Shown: positions 37,076 through 46,052 of the stretch, one piece after another
Layout: every line of letters starts with the position of its first letter
Numbering within the stretch: position 1 is the first letter of the stretch
DNA from: JALYJG01 sp033763555
Lineage (GTDB): Bacteria > Pseudomonadota > Alphaproteobacteria > UBA9219
DNA length: 64,000 nt
Direction: 5' to 3'
NCBI GenBank assembly: GCA_033763555.1
Contig: JANRKK010000009.1
Location: 8,774-72,773, forward strand
The notes under the pieces: model-generated
Database searches by the model: none
What the model was told of the DNA's origin: nothing
Seen by the model: only the letters and a program-made list of their open reading frames with translations
Translations under genes and position numbers: made by a program

Positions 37076-38212
37076 GTGCACGATATTTTCCATCTCGCCC
37101 AGCATTACGCTTTGCCGTTTCTGGTCGTTATCAGCGTCGTCGTCTTCGTCCATGAATTCGGCCATTACTGGGTGGCGCGCCGTTGCGGCGTCAAGGTGGA
37201 AACATTCTCCATCGGTTTTGGTGGTGAGATTTTCGGCTGGAATGACAAGCACGGCACGCGTTGGAAAGTTTCATGGCTGCCGCTGGGCGGCTATGTGAAA
37301 ATGTTCGGCGATGCTGATCCTGCCAGCAGCCCCGACCCGACCGTCCATAAAATGACGGCCAAGGAAAAGAAGGTCGCCTTTTATCATCAGAGCGTGAACA
37401 AGCGCATGGCGATTGTCGTCGCCGGGCCCTTGTTCAATTATCTTTTTGCCATTCTTGTGCTGGCGCTTCTGTTCATGTTTCAGGGTCAGCCTTATTCGCC
37501 ACCGACCATTACGGGTGTTACAGAAAACGGCGTTGCCGCCAAGGCTGGAATCAAACCGGGTGACCGCTTCGTCACGCTGGATGGTTATGCCGTCGACCGT
37601 TTTGAGGATATCAAGCGCATCGTCACCCTGAATGCCGGAACGCCGATCGCCGTTGAGGTTGAACGCGAGAGCAAGCGCATCCGTCTCAAACTCACGCCTG
37701 AAATCGTCAGCATGAAAGACAATTTCGGTGGCGAGCATAAAGGCGGCCGCATCGGCATCGCCACCGACAAGCTGGATTACCGGAAATGGCCACCGTTGCG
37801 CGCGGTGAAGGAAGCGGCACTGGAAACCTGGAACCTGACCGCCAGCACACTCAAGGCCGTCGGCCAGATCATCATGGGCCTGCGCGGCGCGGAAGAGCTG
37901 GGTGGCCCGCTGCGTATCGCGGAAATGTCGGGCAAGGTGGCGAAGGACGGCGCCATTTCCCTGGTATGGTTCATGGGTGTCATCTCAATCAATCTCGGAC
38001 TGATCAATCTTTTCCCTGTGCCGCTGTTGGATGGCGGGCATCTTGCTTTCTATCTGGTCGAAAAGCTGCGCGGCCGGGCATTGAACGAGCATATGCAGGA
38101 AATCAGCGCGCGCGTGGGCATGATTCTGGTCCTGTCCCTTATGGTTTTCGCGACTTGGAATGATCTTGTGCATCTCAAGGTAATTGCCTACCTTCGCGGT
38201 CTGTTCTCCTAG
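37076..38212 (+). CDS. rseP: intramembrane zinc metalloprotease RseP (site-2 protease)
   Basis: Cleaves membrane-embedded regulators such as anti-sigma factors and clears signal-peptide remnants. 378 residues from GTG 37076 with AGGA upstream. The zinc motif HEFGH is near residue 23 within TM1, one PDZ domain covers about 130-205 (GVTENGVAAKAGIKPGDRFV), and NLFPVPLLDGGHL near residue 310 supplies the third zinc ligand. It is followed by bamA, the usual envelope-biogenesis order. Confidence 0.95.
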   Translation: MHDIFHLAQHYALPFLVVISVVVFVHEFGHYWVARRCGVKVETFSIGFGGEIFGWNDKHGTRWKVSWLPLGGYVKMFGDADPASSPDPTVHKMTAKEKKVAFYHQSVNKRMAIVVAGPLFNYLFAILVLALLFMFQGQPYSPPTITGVTENGVAAKAGIKPGDRFVTLDGYAVDRFEDIKRIVTLNAGTPIAVEVERESKRIRLKLTPEIVSMKDNFGGEHKGGRIGIATDKLDYRKWPPLRAVKEAALETWNLTASTLKAVGQIIMGLRGAEELGGPLRIAEMSGKVAKDGAISLVWFMGVISINLGLINLFPVPLLDGGHLAFYLVEKLRGRALNEHMQEISARVGMILVLSLMVFATWNDLVHLKVIAYLRGLFS

Positions 38213-38233
38213 GAATCAGGAACGACCTTACCG

Positions 38234-40609
38234 ATGCCTTTTCGCGGGTCTCCACGCTGCCGTTGGGCCGTCCTTGCGGCCGGATTGGCTGTTGCCGGAT
38301 TTCCGGCGGCAGGCGGGGCTGTCACGCCCCAATCGTCCAACACCGCGACCGCTTTTTTGGGCCAGCCCGTGATGCCCGTGGAAGCCGTGCCGCTGGCCGA
38401 AGGCACCATCGTTCAGGACATCAAGGTCGAAGGCGCGCAACGGCTTGAGCCGGAAACGGTTCTCTCCTACCTGACGGTCGCCAAAGGCGACGCCGCGACG
38501 CTGGAAAAAATTGACGCCTCGCTGAAGGCTTTGTACGCCACTGGACTTTTTTCCGATGTCACCATTGTGATGGATGGCGGAACGCTTCTTGTCCGTCTTG
38601 AGGAAAACTCGATCATCAACCGTGTGGCGTTCGAGGGCAATGACGCGCTGTCGAAGGAAGATCTGGAAAAGGAAGTTCAGGTCAAGCCGCGCCTTGTTTA
38701 CACCCTGCCGCGCGTGCAGCGCGATGTGCAGCGCATTCTCGATCTCTACCGCCGCTCGGGCCGCTTCGGCGCGCTGGTTGAACCGAAAATCATCAAGCTG
38801 GAACAGAACCGCGTCGATCTGGTTTTTGAAATCACCGAAGGCGAACGGACGGGCATCCGCAATATCAGCTTTGTCGGCAACAAGAATTATGACAGCGAGG
38901 AACTGAACCAGGTCATCAACACGCGCGAAAGCGCCTGGTGGCGCTTTTTCTCCGCGACCGACTATTACGATCCCGACCGCATGGCCTATGACAAGGAATT
39001 GCTGCGCCGTTTCTATATGAATGAAGGCTATGTCGATTTCCGTATTCTGTCTGCCGTGGCGGAACTGACGCCCGACCGCGATGATTTTTTCCTGACTTTT
39101 ACTGTCGAGGAAGGCCCGCGCTACAAATTTGGCAAGGTTACCGTCAAAAGCGAAATCAAGGGGCTGGAAGGCGACAAGCTGACCGAATATCTGACCACCA
39201 AGCAGGGCGATTGGTACAGCGGCGATCAAGTTGAAAAAAGCGTCACGAAACTGACAACTGCGCTTGGCGACAAGCAATATGCCTTCGTCAATATCACCCC
39301 GTCGCCCGACCGTCATAAAGACCAGCTGGTGGTCGATCTGAATTACGACATCAAGCAGGGCGAGCGCGTCTACATTGGCCGCATTGATGTTACGGGCAAC
39401 AGCCGTACGATCGACAAGGTCATCCGCCGCCAGATGAAACTGGCCGAAGGCGATCCGTTCAACACTACCGCCTTGCATGCGTCCGAGCAGAGATTGAAAG
39501 ATCTTGGCTTCTTTGACCCCGTGAAAGTAACGCCGACCGACGGTGCGCAGCCCGACCGCGCCAACGTGAAGGTCGAGGTGAAAGAAAAATCAACGGGTGA
39601 AGTTTCAATCGGCGCAGGCTTCTCCTCCACCGACGGTCCTTTGGGTGATTTCAGCATCCGCGAGCGCAACTTTATGGGGCAAGGGCAGGATGTCCGCCTT
39701 GGCGCAACCATCTCGGGCCGTACCAAGCAGATCGACACCAGCTTTACCGAGCCTTATTTCCTCGATCGCGATTTGTCGGCGGGCATCGATGCCTATCGCC
39801 TGCAAACCGACAATCAGGATCTCAGCTCCTACGATACGACCAGCACAGGCGCGGGCCTGCGGCTCGGCTATCCGCTGTCCGAACAGCTACGTCAACGTGT
39901 CAATTACAGCTTCCATGACGATACGATCAGCAACGTGCCCAGCAACGCGTCGCTGTTTATTCAAGACCAGTCAGGCAATGCGGTGACCTCATCCATCGGT
40001 CAGAGCCTTACCTACGATACCCGCGACAGCAAGCTGACGCCGACGCTCGGCTTTATCACGCATCTGGATACGGACTTCGCTGGGCTGGGTGGATCGCGCC
40101 GCTGGGCGCGCGTCAAGCTGGGGGGCACGCAATATTATCCGCTGTCGGAAAAATGGATCATCAAGGGTCTGGTGGAAGTTGGGCAGATCTGGGGCATTGA
40201 AGGACCCACCAAGATCAACGAACGTTTCTTCCTGGGTGACGCTACGATGCGCGGCTTTCAGTATGCTGGCTTCGGCCCGCGCGATACCAGCAGCGCCAAC
40301 CGTGACGCGCTGGGCGGCAACCGTTTCGCCCGCGGCACGCTGGAACTTTCCATGCCGACACCTTTGCCGCCTGATCTGGGTCTGACGGGTCATCTTTTTG
40401 TCGATGCCGCCATGCTCGGCAGTCTTGACGAACAATCGGTGCCCGGCCGCACCTTCGTCGATGATCAAAGCCTGCGTCTCAGCTCGGGCATCGGCCTGAC
40501 CTGGCAGTCGCCGTTCGGCCCTGTGCGCCTCGATTACGCCCAGCCCCTTATGTACAAATCCTACGACAAGCTTCAGTACATCCATTTCAGCTTCGGCGCC
40601 AAATTCTAG
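38234..40609 (+). CDS. bamA: outer membrane protein assembly factor BamA
   Basis: The central beta-barrel of the BAM complex, inserting outer-membrane proteins. 791 residues with a signal peptide (cleaved near residue 28). Five POTRA domains cover about residues 50-430 (first: IVQDIKVEGAQRLEPETVL; a later one: DVTGNSRTIDKVIRRQ). The C-terminal barrel includes the VRLGATISGRT and FFLGDATMRGFQYAGFGPR region (the conserved L6-like VRGF segment reads MRGF) and ends in Phe, as expected. It starts 22 bp after rseP. skp and lpxD, the usual next genes, are absent; trpE follows. Confidence 0.96.
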   Translation: MPFRGSPRCRWAVLAAGLAVAGFPAAGGAVTPQSSNTATAFLGQPVMPVEAVPLAEGTIVQDIKVEGAQRLEPETVLSYLTVAKGDAATLEKIDASLKALYATGLFSDVTIVMDGGTLLVRLEENSIINRVAFEGNDALSKEDLEKEVQVKPRLVYTLPRVQRDVQRILDLYRRSGRFGALVEPKIIKLEQNRVDLVFEITEGERTGIRNISFVGNKNYDSEELNQVINTRESAWWRFFSATDYYDPDRMAYDKELLRRFYMNEGYVDFRILSAVAELTPDRDDFFLTFTVEEGPRYKFGKVTVKSEIKGLEGDKLTEYLTTKQGDWYSGDQVEKSVTKLTTALGDKQYAFVNITPSPDRHKDQLVVDLNYDIKQGERVYIGRIDVTGNSRTIDKVIRRQMKLAEGDPFNTTALHASEQRLKDLGFFDPVKVTPTDGAQPDRANVKVEVKEKSTGEVSIGAGFSSTDGPLGDFSIRERNFMGQGQDVRLGATISGRTKQIDTSFTEPYFLDRDLSAGIDAYRLQTDNQDLSSYDTTSTGAGLRLGYPLSEQLRQRVNYSFHDDTISNVPSNASLFIQDQSGNAVTSSIGQSLTYDTRDSKLTPTLGFITHLDTDFAGLGGSRRWARVKLGGTQYYPLSEKWIIKGLVEVGQIWGIEGPTKINERFFLGDATMRGFQYAGFGPRDTSSANRDALGGNRFARGTLELSMPTPLPPDLGLTGHLFVDAAMLGSLDEQSVPGRTFVDDQSLRLSSGIGLTWQSPFGPVRLDYAQPLMYKSYDKLQYIHFSFGAKF

Positions 40610-40661
40610 GCTCCGCAGGCGGGGATAGGCGTATGTTCGGGTTTTAGGCTATATCCCTTTT

Positions 40662-42164
40662 ATGAATCTGACTCCCGATTTTGCCTCTTTCGCCCGCAAC
40701 TGGCGTGCCGGAAAAAACCAGACCGTCTGGACAAGCCTGGTCAGCGATACCGAAACGCCGATCTCGGCAATGCTCAAACTGGGGCAGGGAAAGCCGCACA
40801 GCTTCCTTCTGGAATCTATCGAAGGCGGCGCGGTGCGTGGGCGTTATTCCATCATCGGGCGGGAGCCTGATCTGATCTGGCGCTGCGAAGGCGGCAAGGC
40901 TGCCATCAACCGCGCGGCCCTGAAGAATCCAAATGATTTTTCGCCGTCGCCGCGCGGCCCGCTGGACGATTTGCGCGCGCTGCTGGAAGAAATACGGATT
41001 GATGATCCCAGCCAGCCGCAGCCGATGGCTGCCGGGCTGTTCGGTTATTTGGGCTATGAAATGGTGCGCTATATGGAGCGCCTGCCGGAGACCAATCCGG
41101 GTGGTGTCGATGTGCCCGAAGCTATTTTAATCCGCCCAACTCTTCTGGCCATCTGCGACCAGATCGAAAATAAATTCACGCTGGTGACGCCCGTCTGGTT
41201 CGACAAGGTGCAAACCGCCGAGGCCGCCTATGCCGCCGCGCAGGGCAGGTTGAAACAAGCGCTGGAAGATTTGGGCCGTGCGCCGCCTGTTCTTACGCAG
41301 GCTTCGCCGCAGAAGTTCCTGCCGGAGCCGTCGGCCAATATGGGTGAAGCCGATTACTGCGCGATGGCTGAGCGCGCCAAAGATTATATCCGTGCGGGCG
41401 ATATTTTTCAGGTCGTTCTGTCGCAGCGTTTCAGCCTGCCTTTTACCTTGCCGCCCTTCGATCTTTACCGCGCCGTGCGGCGGCTCGACCCGTCGCCTTT
41501 CCTGTTCTTTTTCGATCTGGGCGCGTTTTCAGTTGTCGGCTCCAGCCCGGAAATTCTCGTGCGCGTGCGCGACGGCAAGGTGACGATCCGCCCCATCGCC
41601 GGCACCCGGCCGCGCGGCCTCGGCAACCGCAGCGACAGCGAATTGGCGGCCGATCTTCTCGCCGACCCCAAGGAGTTGGCCGAACATCTCATGCTGCTCG
41701 ATCTTGGCCGCAACGATGTCGGGCGTGTGGCGAAAACCGGAACAGTCAAGGTTACGGCGCGCAACACCATCGAATATTACCGCCATGTCATGCATATCGT
41801 TTCCAACGTGGAAGGCGAACTGGACTCGAAGCACACGCCGCTTGAGGCGCTGATGGGCGGCTTCCCGGCAGGCACCGTCAGCGGCGCGCCGAAAATCCGC
41901 GCGATGGAAATCATCAACGAGCTGGAGCCAGACCGCCGCGGCGTTTATGCGGGATGCATCGGCTATTTTGGCGCGAACGGGACAATGGATACCTGCATTG
42001 CCATCCGTACCGCTGTCATCAAGGATGGTGTGATGCATGTGCAGGCGGGCGCGGGCATTGTCTATGACAGCGATCCTCAGTCCGAGCATCGCGAATGCGT
42101 CGCCAAGGCGCGGGGGATGATTCGCGCGGCCCAGGAAGCGCTGGAAGAAACCCCTAAAAGCTGA
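40662..42164 (+). CDS. trpE: anthranilate synthase component I
   Basis: Makes anthranilate from chorismate, the first step of tryptophan synthesis, using ammonia supplied by TrpG. 500 residues. The Trp-feedback region has LLESIEGGAVRGRYSIIG near residue 45. The chorismate-binding core has IRAGDIFQVVLSQRF, SSPEILVRVRDGKVTIRPIAGTRPRG, LLDLGRNDVGRV and GGFPAGTVSGAPKIRAMEII. It is not fused to TrpG, and trpG/trpD/trpC are not adjacent. A terminator follows. I see no Trp-rich leader peptide upstream. Confidence 0.95.
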   Translation: MNLTPDFASFARNWRAGKNQTVWTSLVSDTETPISAMLKLGQGKPHSFLLESIEGGAVRGRYSIIGREPDLIWRCEGGKAAINRAALKNPNDFSPSPRGPLDDLRALLEEIRIDDPSQPQPMAAGLFGYLGYEMVRYMERLPETNPGGVDVPEAILIRPTLLAICDQIENKFTLVTPVWFDKVQTAEAAYAAAQGRLKQALEDLGRAPPVLTQASPQKFLPEPSANMGEADYCAMAERAKDYIRAGDIFQVVLSQRFSLPFTLPPFDLYRAVRRLDPSPFLFFFDLGAFSVVGSSPEILVRVRDGKVTIRPIAGTRPRGLGNRSDSELAADLLADPKELAEHLMLLDLGRNDVGRVAKTGTVKVTARNTIEYYRHVMHIVSNVEGELDSKHTPLEALMGGFPAGTVSGAPKIRAMEIINELEPDRRGVYAGCIGYFGANGTMDTCIAIRTAVIKDGVMHVQAGAGIVYDSDPQSEHRECVAKARGMIRAAQEALEETPKS

Positions 42165-42184
42165 GCCAAAAGGCGTGGCGGAAT

Positions 42185-42207
42185 TACCTCATACGGAGGT
42201 ATTTTTT
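42185..42207 (+). terminator. intrinsic terminator after trpE
   Basis: Stem TACCTC / GAGGTA with loop ATACG, followed by six T residues, 20 bp after the trpE stop. Confidence 0.75.
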
Positions 42208-42372
42208 GCACCGCACCAGAGACGAAATTTTATAACCCATTGAAAAATAGGCATTTAAACTATTGGTAGTAAAGGGAAAAGCCAAAAGCCTATTAAGCTA
42301 TCGTTGACTTTGATGGCCTATCCTATATGCGGTGCACAAAGGAATTGCCGCACCCGATATGAAGGAGGTCAT

Positions 42373-42543
42373 ATGTTGGTATCCGGACAAAGACCCGCCA
42401 ATGACGTAACCAAGCTGGGCCCGAACTCTGCGATGCAGCCTGTGTCTGGCGTTAAGGTCGTTGCTGCTGAAAAAGTGCACGGTATAGGCAACCGTCGCTT
42501 TATTCACCCGGAAGAGTCTGCCAAAACCCCGCAGCCTTCCTAA
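42373..42543 (+). CDS. 56-residue hypothetical protein with very strong ribosome site
   Basis: ATG 42373 follows AAGGAGGTCAT, a near-perfect Shine-Dalgarno at ideal distance, which is the main support. The product is basic and polar (MLVSGQRPANDVTKLG...), with no membrane segment or signal peptide. A longer frame from 42304 is rejected because it ignores that site. No family is recognised. It lies in an AT-rich accessory stretch between trpE and thrS. Confidence 0.55.
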   Translation: MLVSGQRPANDVTKLGPNSAMQPVSGVKVVAAEKVHGIGNRRFIHPEESAKTPQPS

Positions 42544-42618
42544 ATTTTCCAATCGGAAGAAATCAATTCGCCAAATCCGGCGGCAGGGCTTCTAAGGTCT
42601 TGTTTATTCGGGTTTTAA

Positions 42619-42660
42619 CTTTTGGACATTAACCATACTTGTCGTGGTTAAATCCAAAAG
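42619..42660. repeat. long inverted repeat carrying two TTAACCA arms
   Basis: CTTTTGGA-CA-TTAACCA (42619-42635) faces TGGTTAA-A-TCCAAAAG (42645-42660) across a 9-nt loop, giving 15 paired bases with a small internal mismatch. No clear T-run follows directly. It lies about 100 bp upstream of the gene at 42759 and may be an operator, terminator or small mobile palindrome. Confidence 0.7.
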
Positions 42661-42758
42661 CGGTGAAACTATTTTTTGCATTTTGACTTTGCTATAAAGG
42701 CCGCGCAGACGGGTATGGCTATAACTGCGACCTATTAATTTCTATAAGGATACATACT

Positions 42759-43430
42759 ATGCAATTGAGTCAGGAATCAATCACGCGTGCACAAAAACAC
42801 GGCGAAAAAACCTTTGCTAGGACCATACACCAATTAAAAGAAATTGGAGCTGATGCGCATCATCTTACTGAAGGCGCTGACATAGATCACTGTGCAATAG
42901 AGGCGCGGAAACTGCTCGACCAAGAGGCAGGAATCATAGAACAGCTTCGTCAAGCTGAAGACTCAAAAACACTTTTTCAAAGATTAGACCTCACAGGCGG
43001 AATATGCTTTTCACAGGAGCAGAAACTAGTGGGTATATTGGTACGATCCTATGTGATCGGTTTTATGGACAGCATGAAAATGTCAATGCGCGGGTTAATG
43101 CAAGAACATGAAGCTTGGATTGCAACAGAAATTCCTAAGGCCAGCGCTCTAGTCCGCGGCGCGTTGGATTTTGCGGATTGTGGAATTCGTGACGGACTAA
43201 CGGAACAGCAAGCTGAGCGGCTCGAAGCGTTGCGCGGCAACCTTGCTTTGGCTTTGAGGTATGAACAACCTGCCACAATGCAGCTTGCTGCATTGGAGGT
43301 CTTTTACCGAGGACTTCCAACTATTCGAAATGGAGAGCATATTTTATCGTGCGATCAAGCGTTCAGGAATGATGAAAAAAGAATACAGAAGGGCGTTAAA
43401 AAATTTAATCCTGCTTTCGCGCAATCATAA
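42759..43430 (+). CDS. hypothetical helical protein, unknown
   Basis: A 223-residue soluble protein, rich in Glu, Gln, Lys and Ala and mostly helical by eye, with an RDGLTEQQAERLEALRGN segment late in the chain. AAGGAT lies upstream of ATG 42759. Its base composition is more AT-rich than the flanking trpE and thrS, suggesting acquisition. No catalytic or DNA-binding motif is recognised. Confidence 0.65.
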   Translation: MQLSQESITRAQKHGEKTFARTIHQLKEIGADAHHLTEGADIDHCAIEARKLLDQEAGIIEQLRQAEDSKTLFQRLDLTGGICFSQEQKLVGILVRSYVIGFMDSMKMSMRGLMQEHEAWIATEIPKASALVRGALDFADCGIRDGLTEQQAERLEALRGNLALALRYEQPATMQLAALEVFYRGLPTIRNGEHILSCDQAFRNDEKRIQKGVKKFNPAFAQS

Positions 43431-43451
43431 AGCCAAAAATTGCTATTCATT

Positions 43452-45419
43452 CTATATCGTCAAATCCGGCGGCAGGGCTTCCCGCGTCAGTTTTTTGGCG
43501 GCGTCGGCCAGCGGCATGATGTCCTGCGCTTCACCGCCCAGGCGGCGCAGGGCAACCGTTTTTCCTTCTGCTTCCTTTTTGCCCACAACCAAGATCAACG
43601 GAACTTTCTGCAGGGAATGATCGCGGATTTTTGCGTTGATCTTCTCGGGCCGTGTATCGGTCTGCACGCGCAGCCCGGCTTGCGTCAGCGTTTCGTAAAC
43701 CTCTTGCGCGTAGGCGTCGGCGTCGTTGGTAATCGTACACACCACCGCCTGCACAGGCGCGAGCCAGAGCGGGAACTTCCCGGCATAATGCTCGATCAGA
43801 ATGCCGATAAAGCGATGTAGCGAACCTAAAACCGCGCGATGCAGCATGACGGGACGGTGTTTCTGCCCGTCCTCGCCGATATAGGTCGCATCCAGCCGTT
43901 CCGGCATATTGAAATCAACCTGCAGCGTGCCGCACTGCCATTCGCGGCCGATGGCGTCGCGCAGATAAAACTCGATCTTGGGGCCATAAAACGCGCCGTC
44001 GCCGGGATTCATGTCATAAGTCAGGCCCGCGCCTTTCAGTGCCGCATGCAGCGCCTTTTCCGATTTGTCCCAGATGGCGTCGGAACCTGCGCGGACTTCC
44101 GGGCGATCGGCAAGACGCACGCGCGCGACCTCAAAACCGAGTTCGGCATACATGGATTGCAGAAGCTGGCAGAAAGCGACGCTTTCGCTTTGAATCTGAT
44201 CTTCGGTGCAGAAGATATGCGCGTCGTCCTGCACCATCTGCCGCACGCGGATGAGGCCGTGCATGGCGCCATGCGCCTCGTTGCGGTGGCAATTGCCGAA
44301 CTCCGCCATGCGCAACGGCAATTCACGGTAGCTGGTGATGCCCTGCTTGAAAATCTGCACATGGCCGGGGCAGTTCATCGGCTTGACGCCAAGCATCTGC
44401 ATATCTTCCGGCTTGTCGCCATGCTTCACGGCGACCTTGAACATATTGTCGCCATACATGTCCCAATGGCCGGAGGCCTTGAAGATCGAGCTATCGTAAA
44501 GCTGCGGCGTATGAACCTCCTCATACCCGGCCTTGCGGATGCGGCGGCGCACATAGCTTTCGATGGCGCGGTAGAGGGTCCAGCCCTTGGCGTGCCAGAA
44601 AACGCTGCCTGCTGCCTCGTCCTGGAAGTGGAAAAGATCGAGTTCCTTGCCAAGCTTGCGGTGGTCGCGCTTCTCTGCTTCCTCGATCATCGTCAGATAG
44701 GCCTGCAATTCCTTGTCGTCGCGCCAGGCGGTGCCATAGATGCGCTGGAGCATCGGATTACGGTGATCACCACGCCAATAGGCGCCCGCGACTTTCAGCA
44801 GCTTGAAAGATGTTCCCGTCTTTCCGGTCGAGGGCATATGCGGCCCGCGGCAGAGATCTTTCCATTCACCCTGGCTGTAGACCGTAATTTCATCCGCGGC
44901 AGGCAAATCCTTGATCAGCTCGACCTTGTAATGTTCGCCCTTGCCTGTGAAGAATTTGATGGCTTCGTCACGCGTCCAGACCTCGCGCTTCAAGGGTTTA
45001 TCGCGGGCGATGATCTCGCGCATCTTGGCTTCGATGGCCGGGAAATCCTCAAGACTGAAAGGTTTGTCGCGGGCGAAATCGTAATAAAAACCGTTCTCGA
45101 TGGTCGGGCCGATGGTCACCTGCGTACCGGGAAAAAGCTCCTGCACCGCTTCGGCGAGGATATGCGCTGTATCATGCCGGATAAGCTCCAGCGCATCGGC
45201 TGATTTGCGGGTGACGACCTCGACCTTGCCGTCCCGCTCGATGAGGCGTAGCAGATCGCGCATCTCGCCATCCAGTTTGATGGCCAGAGCGGCGGCGGCG
45301 AGACCCTTGCCGATGCTGGCGGCCAGTTCCGCACCCGTAACGGGGCCGGGGAATTCCTTCACCGTACCGTCGGGCAGCGTGAGGTGCAGAGGCGTGGATT
45401 TGCGAACCGATTGTTCCAT
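43452..45419 (-). CDS. thrS: threonyl-tRNA synthetase
   Basis: A class II synthetase charging tRNA-Thr with hydrolytic editing of mischarged Ser. 655 residues. The TGS domain covers about 10-70 and the editing domain about 75-240 (RHDTAHILAEAVQELFPG has the HxxxH-like start). The catalytic core has the zinc Cys in MKPMNCPGHVQIF near residue 345, FGNCHRNEAHGAMHGLIRVRQ, and motif 3 VMLHRAVLGSLHRFIGILIEH. The anticodon-binding domain follows. Full length and canonical. Confidence 0.96.
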   Translation of the reverse strand: MEQSVRKSTPLHLTLPDGTVKEFPGPVTGAELAASIGKGLAAAALAIKLDGEMRDLLRLIERDGKVEVVTRKSADALELIRHDTAHILAEAVQELFPGTQVTIGPTIENGFYYDFARDKPFSLEDFPAIEAKMREIIARDKPLKREVWTRDEAIKFFTGKGEHYKVELIKDLPAADEITVYSQGEWKDLCRGPHMPSTGKTGTSFKLLKVAGAYWRGDHRNPMLQRIYGTAWRDDKELQAYLTMIEEAEKRDHRKLGKELDLFHFQDEAAGSVFWHAKGWTLYRAIESYVRRRIRKAGYEEVHTPQLYDSSIFKASGHWDMYGDNMFKVAVKHGDKPEDMQMLGVKPMNCPGHVQIFKQGITSYRELPLRMAEFGNCHRNEAHGAMHGLIRVRQMVQDDAHIFCTEDQIQSESVAFCQLLQSMYAELGFEVARVRLADRPEVRAGSDAIWDKSEKALHAALKGAGLTYDMNPGDGAFYGPKIEFYLRDAIGREWQCGTLQVDFNMPERLDATYIGEDGQKHRPVMLHRAVLGSLHRFIGILIEHYAGKFPLWLAPVQAVVCTITNDADAYAQEVYETLTQAGLRVQTDTRPEKINAKIRDHSLQKVPLILVVGKKEAEGKTVALRRLGGEAQDIMPLADAAKKLTREALPPDLTI

Positions 45420-45557
45420 AAAGTGTTTTTACCCGAGGTGAGTCCATTCTGCAACGTGCGCTGGAATTCATCCTTCGTGCGATTGCGCCGCGACTCGCGC
45501 CCAAGGTAACTAGGTGGGCGAAAGTGATTCGCATGAATTTTCCAAGGACAAGCCGGT

Positions 45558-46052
45558 ATGACGAGTTTGAAGCCCCTGATGGTTCTGTTTTTATCGGACG
45601 GCAACGCCGCCCGCGGCATTCTGGCCGAGGCGCTTTTGCGCGAAAAGGGCGGGGTGCGTTTCATGGCGCGTTCGGCCGGCGCGCGCCCGGCTGCCGAAGT
45701 GCACCCGCACACGCTGGCCCTTTTGCAGGCCGAAGGAATCAATACCGACGGACTGCACACTAAAGGCTGGAATGAATTTCTGGCCTCGGCGCATATCCTG
45801 AAGATCGATGTGATTGTCACCTTGTCGGAAGAGGCGCGGGTCAACAGCCCCGTCTGGCCCGGCAATCCGGTGCGCGTGCATTGGCCGGTGGACGATCCCC
45901 TGTCGGCGGAAAAGCCGGACGTCATGGAATGGAAATTCCGCAAATGCTTCGCGACGCTGGAAAACCGCATCGCCGCACTGGTCAAAACCCGTGCCGCGCA
46001 AAGCGCTTGCGAGCTTCTGCTGCAGCTCAAGGATATTGGGATGGTGGTTTAG
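45558..46052 (+). CDS. LMW-phosphatase/ArsC-fold protein lacking the catalytic Cys
   Basis: A 164-residue protein of the low-molecular-weight tyrosine phosphatase / arsenate reductase fold. The P-loop, normally CxGNxxRS, reads SDGNAARG: the nucleophilic Cys is Ser13 (codon TCG at 45594) and the terminal Ser is Gly. The rest of the fold is kept (SAGARPAAEVHPHTLALL; DVIVTLSEEARVNSPVWPG, the later HWPVDDP region containing the general-acid-like Asp). The product is therefore probably not a phosphatase or arsenate reductase of the usual mechanism; a binding or regulatory role is inferred. The gene is otherwise intact and shows no decay. Confidence 0.75.
   Translation: MTSLKPLMVLFLSDGNAARGILAEALLREKGGVRFMARSAGARPAAEVHPHTLALLQAEGINTDGLHTKGWNEFLASAHILKIDVIVTLSEEARVNSPVWPGNPVRVHWPVDDPLSAEKPDVMEWKFRKCFATLENRIAALVKTRAAQSACELLLQLKDIGMVV

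Noticed and set aside
43839..45203. 454-codon plus-strand frame opposite thrS
   Set aside because: Mirror frame of a GC-rich conserved gene; thrS motifs are unambiguous.
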